Assembly: GCF_003073045.1 (NCBI RefSeq)
Contig: NC_037601.1
Coordinates: forward strand, 5,177,872-5,241,871
Direction of reading: 5' to 3'
From: Pomacea canaliculata
Lineage: Eukaryota > Mollusca > Gastropoda > Architaenioglossa > Ampullariidae
Length of the DNA: 64,000 nucleotides
The translations under genes and the position numbers were made by a program. The notes below the pieces were generated by a model. It did no database searches and was not told the origin of the DNA. It was given only the letters and a program-made list of their open reading frames with translations. Positions 10,903 to 23,870 of the stretch are shown here, in pieces (within the stretch, counting starts at the first letter, position 1; each line of letters starts with the position of its first letter).

Positions 10903-12220
10903 CAGCGGTTCTCAACCTGTGGGGCGCGACCCCCTGGGGGGTCGCGACGTGCCTACAAGGGGGTCGCGAAGGTGGTCATTTTTTTTTAAAAGTTTCTTAT
11001 ACCGGTATTAGTGAAATTAGTTTACATTGTGTAACCGAGTGGTGCGGGGGCTCAAACTCCAAATCTCTTCTCCCTATTCAAGTACACTGTCTCGGCATGC
11101 AGTGACTTCTCACTTCCAAAACTCAAAACACAATCCCCCTCTCAACAATAAGCCTCCAATCTCCCTCCTCTCGCCTTTTGCCCTCTCTCCACAATCTCTC
11201 ATCGCTGACTCCCCTCTCCCTCTCCAGTCACACCTCTCTTTTTTTTTTAAACATCTAAAAGGCGCGCATTCAGGAAACGTCCATCATTCACACCCTTTCA
11301 TTCGCACGTGCTCAGTCCTAGTACTCTATAGGTCCCTGACAGAAGGCCATGACCAGACAAGGGAAAGACACCACCATATTACAAACAACTGACAAGATGA
11401 ATGCTTTCGTCCGAAAAATTTCGTTTTGGACGCAAAAGATACTCCAAGAAAATATTTTTGATATGTTTCCGTGCTTGTGTAAGTGCAAGGCTGACAACTT
11501 GAATCTTGATCAGGTGAAGAATGTAATTATTGCCCATCTAAACAGACTGCAAGAAAGGTTTCAGCATTATTTCGCTGAAATTGATGTGACTAAATACGAT
11601 TGGATTCGTAATCCATTTCTGGCTGATCCTAGCACAAGCGGGTTGTCGACAGAAGAAGAGAAGCTCATCGACCTTTCGAGTGACCAATCCCTGAAAATGG
11701 TCTTCCAAACAACACCAGTGCCAACATTCTGGATTAGCATCAACGGTGAATATCCTCTCCTTTCTGAGAAAGCAATGAAAGTTCTGCTGCCATTTTCAAC
11801 TTCGTATGTGTGTGAGCAAGGATTTTCAGCATTAGCAGCACTGAAGTCTCAATACAGAAATCGTGTGGACGCAGAGGCTGAGCTGCGAATAGCAGTGGGT
11901 ACGAACATCGCACACAGGTTCGCTTCTCTATGCAACAGCAAGCAGGCTCAACCTTCTCATTAATCAAAGTGAGTGTCCAATAAAATAATATTTATTAGCA
12001 CCACAGAATTTGCTTTAGTAAAATTTCATTAACAGTTATACTTCTTGCAGATACGAACTTTGTTCTTCCGTTGTTGATTTCCTCGACGCGGCGTTCGAGG
12101 TTAGCTAAGGCTCTTCCCCCCCCCCCCCCGCTCTTCCACCGACCTAGCTGGCTAAGGGGGTCGCGGACGTACCGGTGTTCGTCAGGGGGGTCGTCACATG
12201 TAAAAGGTTGAGAACCGCTG
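10903..12220 (+). mobile_element. hAT (Charlie-like) DNA transposon, internally deleted
   Basis: The left end CAGCGGTTCTCAACCT and its exact complement AGGTTGAGAACCGCTG at the right end give perfect 16-bp terminal inverted repeats. The flanking 8-bp duplication CTTTAAAT (10895-10902 and 12221-12228) is perfect, as expected for hAT elements. A GC-rich subterminal palindrome follows the left end (about 10925-10950). At 1.3 kb it is far shorter than an autonomous hAT, and only the C-terminal part of a transposase remains. Non-autonomous. The clean ends suggest fairly recent movement. Confidence 0.95.
11349..11963 (+). pseudogene. hAT transposase, C-terminal remnant with dimerisation domain
   Basis: An open frame of 204 codons inside the hAT element. 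Residues about 125-190 show the hAT C-terminal dimerisation pattern: FWISINGEYPLL, then LLPFSTSYVCEQGFS, then KSQYRNRVDAEAELR, as in ZBED5/ZBED8-like proteins. The N-terminal BED finger and most of the RNase-H-like catalytic region are absent, so it cannot transpose DNA. The first ATG is probably an accident of the deletion, and the conserved part begins near residue 17. The frame is uninterrupted, so it could still yield a dimerisation-only peptide. No transcription evidence is visible. Confidence 0.85.
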
Positions 12221-12228
12221 CTTTAAAT

Positions 12229-13243
12229 GATTGGTAGGGTGTAAAATATTTTTCGTATGAATAGGTAAAGCTCATTGCATGATGCTTTCTCCTAAATCTG
12301 TGATAAAACACTCGTTTACAAACTAGGAACAGAAAGAAATGAACGACACATACGTAGGGACTGTATAAGGATACAGTTACACTGCAAAAACCCTCAGCTA
12401 CTGGGAGAGGGGAGACCCGATGTTAATAAGGTGTATCTATTTCATACCTGTCCTCACAATTTACCCCTCTTTCTGTTCTTGGATGTGTTTGTATGTGTGT
12501 ATCTCGAGGATGTAAGGAGGTATATTGTATGATTTCAATGAGGTTTACCCAGTCAGAAGAAAAATATTTTGCGCCCCTATTGTTTTGTATCTCCCCAGAT
12601 ATAAGAAAATAGCAACTTAGTCACCCAGTTATTAGAAAAATATTGTACCCTACTAGTCCTTTAACATATACTTGAGTCCAGCAGGTCGGCGTCAACGAAG
12701 ACGTTAGTTCTCCGGCTCCGAGATAATGATCGTTGGTTCCTGGCTGATGGCAAGTCAGGGGTCAGACACACAGGGGTCGCCTGGCGCTAACCGCTCGGCT
12801 AACAGCAGCCAGCTAAACAGCTTTTATTTCTCAAGGATTGTAGCTGACTGCTTTGTTCTAACCTTCCAGCTTGCGCCTAGCGGGCTGCTGTGCATCTGGC
12901 TCCCTCCTCCCTGGCAGACCGACAGTTGGGCTTCGCAGACGAAATTACAGAGAAGCGGAAGACGTTAGCGACAGCGGCTGTAGGAAAACGGGAGGATAGG
13001 TAATCAGGCTTACTATCCAATATGGGGGATACATCAGGGAAATGAAAAGGGGAGAATGTTTTAAGGAGACACGCGTGTTGTGAGAGAGAGAGAAGCTGTA
13101 GACGAAAGCTTAACCAGGGTTTTGTTAGCCTGGCCAAGTTCTTAGATACATGTCGGGTGGTATCCTCGGTTTGCCAAATTATGTTTCTCAGAGTATCTTG
13201 ATATTTATTCCCTCTCTCCAGGTAATAAGAATATTTTGTATAT

Positions 13244-13245
<2 letters not shown>
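12229..13245. other. Intergenic stretch with weak duplicated phrases
   Basis: CCCAGTTATTAGAAAAATATT-like phrases recur around 12550-12650 in degenerate form. No gene recognised. Confidence 0.45.

Positions 13246-13303
<58 letters not shown>
13246..13303 (+). repeat. (CT)n microsatellite
   Basis: 29 consecutive CT units. Confidence 0.95.
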
Positions 13304-13305
<2 letters not shown>

Positions 13306-14761
13306 AGATAATCAGGTAACAGATGTTCCAAGTCTGTCGCACGAGAAAATCATCCATTATTGCAATCTCTGCATTGTCTCCGTTATCAATTAATTACAAA
13401 CACCTTTCTCAGATGTACTGGGACCAATGTAGGATAATTGTGAAGTAGGGAATCAGTCGATTGGCATGACTTGTGCCAGACACTGACTGCTAGGAGCCGG
13501 GTGGATGTGTCGCCACGTGAGATCGAAGGCCCAGAGACCTACTGCCCTGTGCGCGATTTGGGACACGACAGATTAAATGTTCGATGGCACTTTCATTCTG
13601 ATTACCTTTCCTGGGTGTCCCAGATTCCTCAGACAAAGTAAGCTTGGTGCACGTGTCTGCCTCCACACCAGTTCATCTGTCTGTGCGTTCATGGAGTAAT
13701 CAACCGATTGTTGATGTTTGTATTAGTTTCCACTTGTATTGTTCACGCCTTACTAATAGCTAGCAACCCAGGGATATCAGGGTGGCATCATGACCAAGAA
13801 TATCACGAGAAAAGCACAAAAAAAGAAACACATAGGCAGGTATTCATTTCTGTTAACTTTTCATAATACTGTAAAGTTTCTCTGAACTCGAACTAATACG
13901 ATCAAGTTATTAATTGCTGTAAAATTAAGAACTGGGTAGGGGATGGTCTTCGTAGTCTTGAGTAGCTTTGCTCACCACTTTCATCAAATATCTCCTTTGG
14001 AACCCCGAGATGGGCTACACCTTCCAGACATCTATATATAATTATACATGAACACACATACAGACACACTTTAATATATACATACAGGAGAATACACACA
14101 TCATGCCCTAGCCACAGTGAACCACTTACAATTCCCTGTCCTTGTAGCCTCTAGAATATAGAAACCTTTATCTTTAGCTTTAAGTAACATATATCTCTCC
14201 CAGAAGGACTTTCTTCACAGCCAGGAATCCGCTTCATCAGCAGTGACATTTCTTTGTCTTAAATGAAGTTACAGGTAATCGAAGTCACAGGCGGGCTTCG
14301 CCAAGCATCGCACGTGCGCGTGTACACACTCCCTACCACCACCAGCGCCACCCGGCGACAAAGGAGGAGATGGAGAAGGAATGTTATCGAGCCTGACCTT
14401 AAGAACACGCAGACCGCGAAAGTTCACGTGTCACGAGGCTAATGACAGAATTAGTTGCCCCTGTGTGTCAAGATCTTGGAGAAGAAAGTAAGTTTGGCTT
14501 CATCCTGTCTCTGGAGATGAACAATCAGGTCGGGTTCCTTCTCCGTCCTTTACTCCTTCTCTCCTTGTTTATCGCATATTTCTGTTGTATCGTGTTTACG
14601 GGTAGATTTTTTTTTCTCCTGTTTGAAAGTCAATTTCCCTATTTTTATCTTTGCTCATATAACTGGGGTTCTATATTTTGTATACAAATCTCGTCATTTA
14701 GAACTCGATGACTGAAAACAGACATCGAACAACAACTTAGGCATTGTGGTGGAGACATGGT
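13304..14761. other. Intergenic stretch, nothing recognised
   Basis: AT-rich with scattered TATA runs. A short ATG frame at 14442 runs into a GTAAGT donor-like site at 14488 but has no identifiable partner exon. Confidence 0.45.
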
Positions 14762-14850
14762 GTCTGTGTGTGTGTGAGTGCGTGTGTGTCTGTGTGTGTG
14801 TGAGTATGTGGGTGTGTGTGCATGTGTGTGTTCACTCTAGTGTGTGCGTC
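14762..14850 (+). repeat. Degenerate (GT)n tract
   Basis: GTGTGT runs interrupted by GAGTGC, CTGT and GGGTG variants. Confidence 0.8.
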
Positions 14851-16430
14851 TGTGCGCCTGCTTCCTTGTTGGACTGGACACATACTCCGTCATGCATCAT
14901 TTCATGCATCAAATCGCCGCACGTGCCTCCAGGTGAGACAGGTGCCACCAGCTGCGGTAAGTACAATGTCTGCCATGTTTGTTTTTCACGCTGCAGAAAG
15001 TCTGGTGAAAAAAATACGGTAGTGCAAGACGATTATTTTTTTCTTTTCTATCCTTTCTTCTCTTCCTTCTCATCTTCTCATTTCGGAGACTCCACTCCAC
15101 GGAAGCGAAACTATCGACACATTGCAGGCAAGACTCTTTTCCTCCTGGTGACATTACTCTTTCAGGGGACTTAATCACCCGCACGCGCTCCGATCACCGC
15201 GCTATAAAGGTCATCAACGAGTGAAAATAAGACCGACGACAGAAACCTAAACGAGAATAACGGCTCCCCGAGATGGAGCCGAGTGGGGGAGAGGACTCCA
15301 CGAAGCATCCGCCAGCCGCTGCCTCGTCCGCGTCAAGAAAATAGTTCCACAAGTAAGGCTAGCAGAAGGCTCGTGTCTTTAGCAAGGAGCTGGGGATGAA
15401 GCTTGCAAGATTTTGGGTGAAGTGTATGTTTTTAAGGCATCAGGAAAAGAAGTTTCAAAGAAAAAACAAACAAACAAACAAAATCGTAATCGTGATAGAA
15501 GGTTCATAGAAAGACAAATAGACAAACTTGTAGATGTCATTTTCTAACTTGTTTTTTAGTTTGTTTGTTTTTTGTTTTGTTTTGTTTTTTGGGTTTTTTT
15601 GCGGTGGGAGCAAGGATGGTGCAGCCAGTTGGTGAGTTTCCCCACGGCAAAAAAAAAAAAAAAAAAAAAAAACAGTGAAAGAGATGGGCGATGAGATCAA
15701 CGGTCTGAGCACCACCCTATCCGACCTAAGTACCAATTTTTTTCAAGTGACTGCACTTGGATGATCAAGCCCTCGGCAGAGAATCTCATAAAAGCGTCAG
15801 TTGAAATCAGATGGTTGTATTTACATTCAATCAGCATTCAACAGATGAAACATGCGCAAACAAACACAGGTGGGTGGATGCGCTAGTCTCGGGTGGTGGG
15901 GGGAAGTCAGTTGGTGGTTCTAGTCTCTCCCTCTCTCCCGCTCAGTGTCTTCATCTGAACTTCATCCGACTGACGGAGTCGGGTAGAAGGGATGACGCAC
16001 TCAAGCTGCAGTCGCTGAGGGTCAAGTATGTACCCCTCACACTTGACACTAATGAAAATTTGTTGTACCGCTAGAAGTGTCCGTGCACACCTAGCGAACC
16101 AGTGAACCAGCGAACCACTCGGTAAACTACTTTGCCGTGTTCCGACCCTCGTCCACGGCTCTGAGAAGCTGTCCGCGTCACTCCTATTGGAGGGTAAGGG
16201 GGGTGAAAATGCACTTCATACATCCCCCCATCTTTTAGCCAGTCGCGGTGATTGACAAATAATTCAGTCTATCTATCCGAGCTCACACAAGAACGCTATG
16301 TGATTGGTTGCATAAAAGGCGTATGCATTATGCAACACCCAACGGCTTATATTTCGCGCCGGAAATTTGATTTTTAAGGAACCAACCCTTTACCCTCTCA
16401 TCCACCCATTTGAGCAATCATAAATAAAAT
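14851..16430. other. Intergenic stretch with A/T-rich simple tracts
   Basis: Contains a CAAACAAACAAA patch (about 15466-15480), a GTTT-rich tract (15550-15600) and an uninterrupted run of 24 A (15649-15672). No gene recognised. Confidence 0.5.
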
Positions 16431-16435
16431 GTGGC

Positions 16436-16525
16436 GAAGTGTGTGTGTGAGAGAGAGAGAGAGAGTGTGTGTGTATGCGCACGTGTGTGCGTGTGTGTGT
16501 GTGTATCACCGGGGGGGGGGGTGGT
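16436..16525 (+). repeat. (GT)n/(GA)n tract with poly-G
   Basis: GTGTGTGA, then GAGAGAGAGAG, then GTGTGTG runs, ending in a G-run of about 11 near 16511. Confidence 0.85.
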
Positions 16526-18150
16526 TCCAGATTAATGCATTTGTGCAAATTCATTCTATTTGTCCTCTTCTAACCAACTTTTGCAAGACAAATCCTTTCG
16601 TCTACTTAAAGTTCATAAATTGTGTTAAGATCTGTGTATTTTTCTCCAAACATGCTTATTATATATTTGTTATTTTGTCGATTGTAAGATTTGTACCCTG
16701 ACATCCAATTTTTTAAAATCCTGCTGAAGGTTTCGTATGTGTATATGACAGAAAATGAGAGAGTGAAACAATCTAGAGAAAGAGCCAAAGAACAGACACA
16801 TAGCAGCAACACAGCTTAGTGTATCCCCTTCACTAAAAACGATTGGCAGCGTCACTACTGCCCTTTGGTCCGTCAGGCTAAAGACCCATTGGGGCTGTGT
16901 CCTTACCCTTCCATATTTCTATTTAATACTTATATCCATTATTTTATATATGATCAAGTTTTGGCATTTGATTAGCGATTTTGGTACCGATTCCTTACAT
17001 TGTCTGCTCTGCTCTCTCGACACTTCATATTCCAAAGCATTTGACCGTAAATGGTCTCCCAGCAGCCAACTGCTGTACTGATGATTTTCCGTCACGTGAC
17101 GGCTCATAAACAACGGTTCTTGTGCCAAATGAATTCTTCTCCGTCCTGTCTCTTTGTGTCCCACGAAATGTCAAGCAGTAGTTGGAAAAAAACAGACATT
17201 CGAATCACTTGTCATCTCCTCTAGCGGAGGAGAACGAGGCAGAAATTAAGTATGACGAATTATTGTCGGAAATTGGAATCAGACTGTAGTCCTGCTGCAT
17301 ATTCCTCCGCGGGTTTAACTTGCTAATGTGGGTGGTATGTGTGCTCGGGCTAAAGCAATGAACCTTCCGCCATTTAACTTCAGGCGCTGACGTCAGCCAC
17401 AAGAGCGTTGCCCACCATATTCCAGACTGAATGGGCATTGCTTTGTAGGCCGCGGTGCCGGTGGTGATCAATGTCTTATCGACGGACACACTGGCACACT
17501 CCGGAAAAATGTTTTCGATCTACGTTGAATGATGAATCTGGAGGTTGTATTGTTTACCTTCATAAAATTACAGCTAGCGACTTCCAGAAAACTCTATGCG
17601 AGCTGGGGGAGATGGTCAATGCAGCCGAAGACAAGCACGTGCTTGATAAACTGGGGCCGGCAGCACGACGCCACGCTAACCGATTCCTAAACCTATCTGT
17701 CAACTACTCCCCTGATATTTTATATTACTTTTAGCTGGATGCTTACTCGTTATTCCTCCAGCGAAGTACTGTGCAACCAGTCCCAGGACCTTGTCACTGG
17801 TCTCGCGATGAAAATCTTTGTGTTCACGTGGAAGACTAGTGCCTCTCAAAGGGCAACCATTTTTAGAAGAAGAAAACTGAAGTCTGATTTACTTGAAGAG
17901 TGCAAGGTGAAAGGCTATTTTCAATGGAGGTCGGTTGTAGCTGGGTCATTGCACTGCTGATCCACGCAAGACGACACAGGGATGTCACGTGGCAAGCCAT
18001 GAACAATGCCTTGTAGTGAATCACGTGATAAGTCACTTGGCTTTCCATAACGAGGCTGGCCTATCCTTATCAGGTGGGACAGACGTTGCGATTTTATATC
18101 AATAGGCAGGAAGATAATTCACATCAAAAGAAGAGAATATAAATAAAGGT
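16526..18150. other. Intergenic stretch, nothing recognised
   Basis: No domain, RNA gene or transposon end recognised. A single palindromic TGACGTCA lies at about 17389. Confidence 0.5.
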
Positions 18151-18151
18151 T

Positions 18152-18292
18152 GGGGGTTTTGGGGGGTTTTTTGGGGGTTTTTTGTTGTTGTTGCTGTTGT
18201 TGTTTTGGGGGGTTTTTTTTTGGTTTTGTTTTGTTTTTGTTTTTTGTTTGTTGTTGTTTTTTGTTTTTTTGTTTTTTTTTGTTTTTTTTTTG
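18152..18292 (+). repeat. T/G low-complexity tract
   Basis: Runs of G (4-6) and T (6-9) with TTGTTG interruptions. Long ORFs read from it are Lys/Gln or Phe homopolymer artefacts. Confidence 0.85.
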
Positions 18293-18299
18293 AAATGTC

Positions 18300-19080
18300 A
18301 AGAGAAAATAAGATGTGGAAGGTCTTTGTTAACTTTGTGAGCAAAGAGAAGCTTCACTTGCTCTCTATGGGGTATGCCTGGCTCAGAAAATCTCCAGCGT
18401 AAACAGTTTAAAAATAGAATATTAAAATTAATTTACAAAGACTAAACTCTATAGATTTCAGTTTCCAGCTGCTTAACTTACTTCAGGCAGTGACAGTATA
18501 TTCACAGCCGCACTCTCTCAGGGGGAAGGTAAAATACAATAAGATGTCAACTGTCATAGTGGAAAACGTTTTGAATATTTTCATCACGAAAGTAAAGACT
18601 GACCATAACTCTGTGCCACATACGTAATCAAACACATTAAGAAATAAATGGTGATGGGGAGTTGCTCTGAGTGCAAAGCACGCCAGTCTCTTCCCTAATT
18701 GGTGTACCACGCATGCGCAGTGAAGCTCACCATCACGCAACGCGAGGAGACTGGAGCCGCGGCACGAAGCGGGGAGCGATTAAAGGGAAGGAATCTCTAC
18801 CGAAATTACAGTTTTCACGACACCGTCGTGGAATGGATTTATGTCCCTTGGAATGCCATTAATGAACCTGACTTGATGATCAGTCTCTGCAGGCGGCAAT
18901 TGTGGCCCCTCTGGCTACAAGGATGGCAGTCGGTGAATGTTGATGTTGTTCATCTTGTGGAGACTTGTGGAGACTGCTCCACACAGAAAGCCAAGCGCAA
19001 AGATTTTTTTCTTTAATATAGCTTTGCTTCTGTCATTCCTGTAAGGTTATATGATACCCTAGAACGGTACCAATACCTTC
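18300..19080. other. Intergenic stretch, nothing recognised
   Basis: Contains an NRF-1-like GCATGCGCA at about 18712. The 105-residue ORF starting 18699 has no family resemblance that I can see. Confidence 0.45.
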
Positions 19081-19115
19081 TCGCAATCATCGTCGTCGTC
19101 GTCGTCGTCATCGTC
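19081..19115 (+). repeat. (CGT)n/(CAT)n microsatellite
   Basis: A CGTCGTCGTCGTCGTC run followed by ATCGTCATC. Confidence 0.85.
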
Positions 19116-19452
19116 ATCACTGCATGATAATTTGTGGAAAGGAAGCCAGAATATATGTTTTAAACTACTCAGGGAGGATAAATTGCAGGAATTTCTTTAC
19201 TAGAGATCAATATAGTTTTCAAGTAGAATTTCTTCAAGCCTGTTCACGTCTTAGCAGAAGGTTATTCCTGCTTAAAATCAGCATTGTAATAAAGAAAAAA
19301 CAGAATAGTTCAGCGAGCATGTTTGTTATATCACTAATAGTTACTCCTTGTTACTACTGTGTATATATATATAATATGGAGTTACTTTCTACCAGCGTCT
19401 AGCATGCTTGCGTGCTTGAATTCGTTCGTTCTCCTAATTTTTATATTTTTGA

Positions 19453-19454
19453 TT

Positions 19455-19513
<59 letters not shown>

Positions 19514-19516
19514 TTT
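19453..19516 (+). repeat. (TTTA)n microsatellite
   Basis: About 16 TTTA units, uninterrupted. Confidence 0.95.
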
Positions 19517-22500
19517 CCTCCAGTGTTTAGCTCAGATCTTGCAGCAGCTCTTTTCTCTCTACTGCGCTCTGTACAACTGTCCATTGACACCAACTCCATA
19601 CTCAACTATCAGACACTGGTTGGTAAGCCGATGTATTGACTGCCAATGTCCCCTGTGGAGATACTACTCCAGGCAGAAGTAGAAGAAAACATGGAACAGC
19701 ATGTTTAGCTCTGTTTACACCTCGTAAGCTCTCTAAAGGTAAACACATGCAAACGGCTTTTGAATAGTAATACTCAGAACGGACACTGTAATGTGAAAAC
19801 GGACATCGATAAAATAAACGCAATTTTCATGTTCTCGTCCGTTGTCGACTCCAGCTCGTTACTCACAACAGAAGAAAAGAGAGCTGTGAAAACAATGATG
19901 CTTCTTAAGGTCATTCACAATTGGCAAAACTGTTAAAGGCTTACCCAAGAACAATTTATTTTTAATTTTTGGGGTTTAATTCCTTATAAGGTATTAATTC
20001 CTAAAAATAAAAATTCCTAACAGATATTAATTTAAAAACCTCTTCGTAACAACACAATCCTTCAACCCACATAGTTATTACTTGGATCTTGAGACAGATT
20101 AAGACAACATTTTCTGTGAGTTTATTAGCAGTCAGTGACATTTTATGATGATGATGATGATGATGATGATGATAATCTTAAGAAATTTTTCTGATGCAAA
20201 TTAAAAGTACAAAAGTGAGTTTGGTGTGTATCGTCCATTTAACTCTGAGCTTTATTTGAAACTGTTTGTGGCGGGTTGGCCTTTAATCGACAGACTTCGC
20301 TCACAAACAGCAGCGCACCCTTGTGTTGTTTTGCAAATGATGTCCATGAGGGGGACAGGAGTCGATTTGACAATTTCATCCCGGTATTGTGCAGCGAAAT
20401 CGTGTAAACCATTTCCAGTTTTCCCAAATCAAAAAAATGTTTCTGTAAGTTTCCATTTAAATATTCTTCACATTCTTTCTTCTATACTTGTAATGTGTTT
20501 CCCCTTGCACCAGCCTGAAACGCTCTTAAAATTGACTTTACTAAGTTGACTATGCTAAACCTGATTCCATTGATCAATCCTTTTCAAACTGGAGCCAATG
20601 GGAAATGACGCGAGAGAGCAAGAGAGAGAGGTGATAATAAAGAGCAAAGAAAAAATGTAGATTAAAAAATGGATCGCGAGAAATGAATGTTCCAGTGGGA
20701 GCAATTCTTTATCAACGGTCGACATCCATTCCTCGCCTGACTTTTGCTGAAGCACCTGCAGACAGGAAACGGACCGCAGAGACATGCAAACTGAATCTTT
20801 TTCATCGCATGGTCCCGCAAACTGTCGATGGATCAGGAACCTTCCGAAGTATGGCCAAGGAAAAAAAATCCACCTCAATGGCAGTTTGATTTACTGCATA
20901 TTTTCCTGCGTGTCTTCTAGTTCATTACACACTAGTACCACTATACGAGCTGTTTAATATTTAATCTCATAAATATTAAATATACCCACAAAGAAGGTCA
21001 TCTTCTCAATATTCATTAATTATTCTATCACATTATTCCCAACTTACTACCTTAGTGTTGGTACTGCTCATCACTATCACGAATATAGGTTGGTGGGGGA
21101 GGCTAAGGAATTAATTTGTCAACTAATTGTAAACTCATAATTAACTCCCGCATACAAACGGAAGCTGTCTTTTGAACATTTGTCGTTCTTGTTCATTGTG
21201 GACTATACTGCTGTGAACAGTATTCAACTGGTATGGTCCACTGTGGTTCAGTATAGTCGAGTACAGTGGGTGCACCGTGCATAAAATTGTTAATGGATTT
21301 GTAACATTTTCTGCAAATGCTAATGTAATTCTTATCACGGTGGAATGTTCATGAATAAATTTGCCGAATGAATAATTTTGTTTTGTTACTGAATCGTTCA
21401 CGGAGAGTGAATGAATAAAAGTCTCTAATGCGGACATGTCGAATTTCTCACAAATTTTCTGAAATAAATGTTAATGACTAAAAGACCGACGGGTAAATTT
21501 AACCCGACAAACTACATCCGAATCATGAGCCAGTAAGAAGGTAAAGTTAACTAACCAGCTTAATATTCACTTTGATCAAATGTTGTCCTTATACCAATAT
21601 CAGATAGCACCAGTATTTGTCTCTATTCTTAAAAAAAATGACTGAAATATTCACACCCTAATTTGTTTTAATTGACGCCTGTTGGTCTTTAATTATGAAT
21701 ACAACAAAAACAATTCTGCTCCATCATATTTGTCCAGTTTATTTCTATTGTCGTGAATATCCTTTGCTCGGTTTTGCTGAATGACATCCAGCGCGATATT
21801 CTGATGCTATCTGGGGAAAAACCTTTTCAACAGGGGCCTACACCAATAAATTATGGGATAGACAAAATGTAGGTCTTTCCAAAGGTGACTAATAGGGAAT
21901 TCTAATCTCTATCTGGTAGCAGATTTACCCAGCCAGGTAAGCTGACCCTCTGGGGAAAAGTTCTTTAGGTATATGAGTCGTGGTGCCAGACCTTCTGTGG
22001 TCACTATTTCCATGTTTTTTCTCAGTATTTGTTGACCCTGTATGATGGAGATGAGGCACGGAAATCTCCATGTCCGGGTGTCTAAATTTTACTGTTCATG
22101 GCTTTGTTCTGTTTGTCTTGAATGTTAATCAGGAAATCAAGTCGAACGCTTGGGAAATATCAGATTTCCAATTATAAAATGCTTCCTCCGCGTCTGATTA
22201 CTTAGTGTGCGCCATTTTCTCTCTATCCAACACCACATTTCACTTATTTTTGAAAAAGAAAACTCTGACAGTAAAATTGGCATGTGTCAATAAAAATAAA
22301 TTTTCACACACACACACAACTACACTGAGATAGGACATTATATTTCCTCTTCTTCTCCTTCATGTTTGTTGTATCCTTCACCTGCTTCACTCACTCGCTT
22401 TCATCGGCTAATTTTTAAAAACATTTCCTCCAAATCCGTCTTCATTATTCTTATCCTCTCCTGCACTCGCTGAAGAGAGGAAGTACAACAAAAAATGTTT

Positions 22501-23132
22501 TGTTTGTCGCCTTGACGACGCCAAACCTCAAGCCATTAAGCTTCTGTCCGTGGAGAAGGCAGAGGCTGTCTGGAGAGACACAAGGGTCAAACACTGAAGT
22601 TGTAAACAGCAGGCAATAAATAGGATGGCGATTTCCTGGACACGTCAAGAACATCAGAATCCAAAGTGAATGACAATCAATAGACGACTACGTGCTGAAA
22701 TCATCCGTGTCGAGTTGGAAGAGAAAAGAAGACACTTCGACACACTCTTCTTTTAAGTCCTTTCTGGAGAACGTCGACCTGGACAAGTGACCTCTCAACC
22801 AGGCGCCATCCAATTCAGGGCTCTTCGACCTCTTGTCATCTTAAGAAGCTTCAATCATCTTTTTTCACGATTTTGCGGATTACAATCCACCCGGGGTTTT
22901 CTCGGGATGGTTACATACGATTTATGTTAGAGAACACTGATTCTAACTCCCAAACCTAGTTAGGATATTCTGAATTCGTTAACTATTTAACAGAGATTTA
23001 ACTAATCACTCCATGATTCCACCCGACCTTCTCTCTCTCACACACACACACAGAGAAAACCTGGGAAATGTTTTAGCATTTGAAGACTCCAAACGTGCAG
23101 GTAGGTGACAAAGCGTGTGCCGGGTATTGTTA
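19517..23132. other. Intergenic stretch, mostly nothing recognised
   Basis: AT-rich sequence with a (GAT)n run at 20144-20173. One ATG frame at 20337-20460 has a faint THAP-like Cys and SFH spacing, reported as a low-interest finding only. No gene is called. Confidence 0.45.
20144..20173 (+). repeat. (ATG)n microsatellite
   Basis: Ten ATG/GAT units. Confidence 0.9.
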
Positions 23133-23236
23133 TCCCGGGTATGTGGGTGGTAGGCGGGGCTTACATTTGGCGGGGTAGGATGTTGCTGGCGCTGCTACCC
23201 AGGGTACTGTACATTATGTCACGTCCAACGTGTGCC
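23133..23236 (+). repeat. Dispersed repeat, copy A (plus)
   Basis: Roughly 100 bp matches the reverse complement of 26910-27015. The best 53 bp (GTTGCTGGCGCTGCTACCC onward to CAACGTGTG) has about five mismatches by eye. No target duplication or terminal repeat found, and the family is unknown. Confidence 0.7.
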
Positions 23237-23479
23237 GACCAGCTGCGGGCTGACTTTCACCCTGGCAGGTAAGACACTCTTCGATGAAAGCAAGTTCAGG
23301 CATTAGTTTATTCTCCGCAGATTGATCGACTTGGAAACTTAAGAGTTGGGGATGAACGATAACAGTATTGACTACGATGAAAGAAGTGGCTGCTTTTAGG
23401 TTTTACTGCCTTTGTTTTCACATCGTCATCAGATCTTTCCCCCGTTCTCATTGTCTCCGTCGACATTTCCTTTATACTG

Positions 23480-23870
23480 AGTACTTTATTTATTTTTGGA
23501 CATTTTTATAGCGAGATATTTTTATATACTGAGATATAATTTATACTGAGGTACTATGATGAGACATATTTTACTTATGCTGATATATATATATATTGAT
23601 ATATAGAAGTATTTTTATACTGATATATTCTTTAGACTGAGTATTTTATACTGGGGAATTTATTTTATACTGAAATAATTTTATACAGAGATATACTTTA
23701 TAATGAGGTAGTGTACGTTGATATATATTTTACTTATATTAATACTATATACTTACACTAGTGAGGTATTTTAATACTGAGATATTCTGATATGAGATAC
23801 TACTGCATTGTTTTTTATGCTGGTATAAACAGTATCCTGAGATATTTTTAAGTATTATAGGATATAGTAG
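23480..23870 (+). repeat. AT-rich degenerate tandem repeat
   Basis: TTTATACTGAGATATTTTA-like units of about 18-25 bp recur many times with heavy divergence (for example near 23520, 23545, 23610, 23640, 23660, 23690, 23770 and 23820). Confidence 0.65.

Noticed and set aside
14442-14490. Possible first coding exon ending at a GTAAGT donor
   Set aside because: Only 16 codons, with no convincing acceptor exon downstream and no identifiable product.
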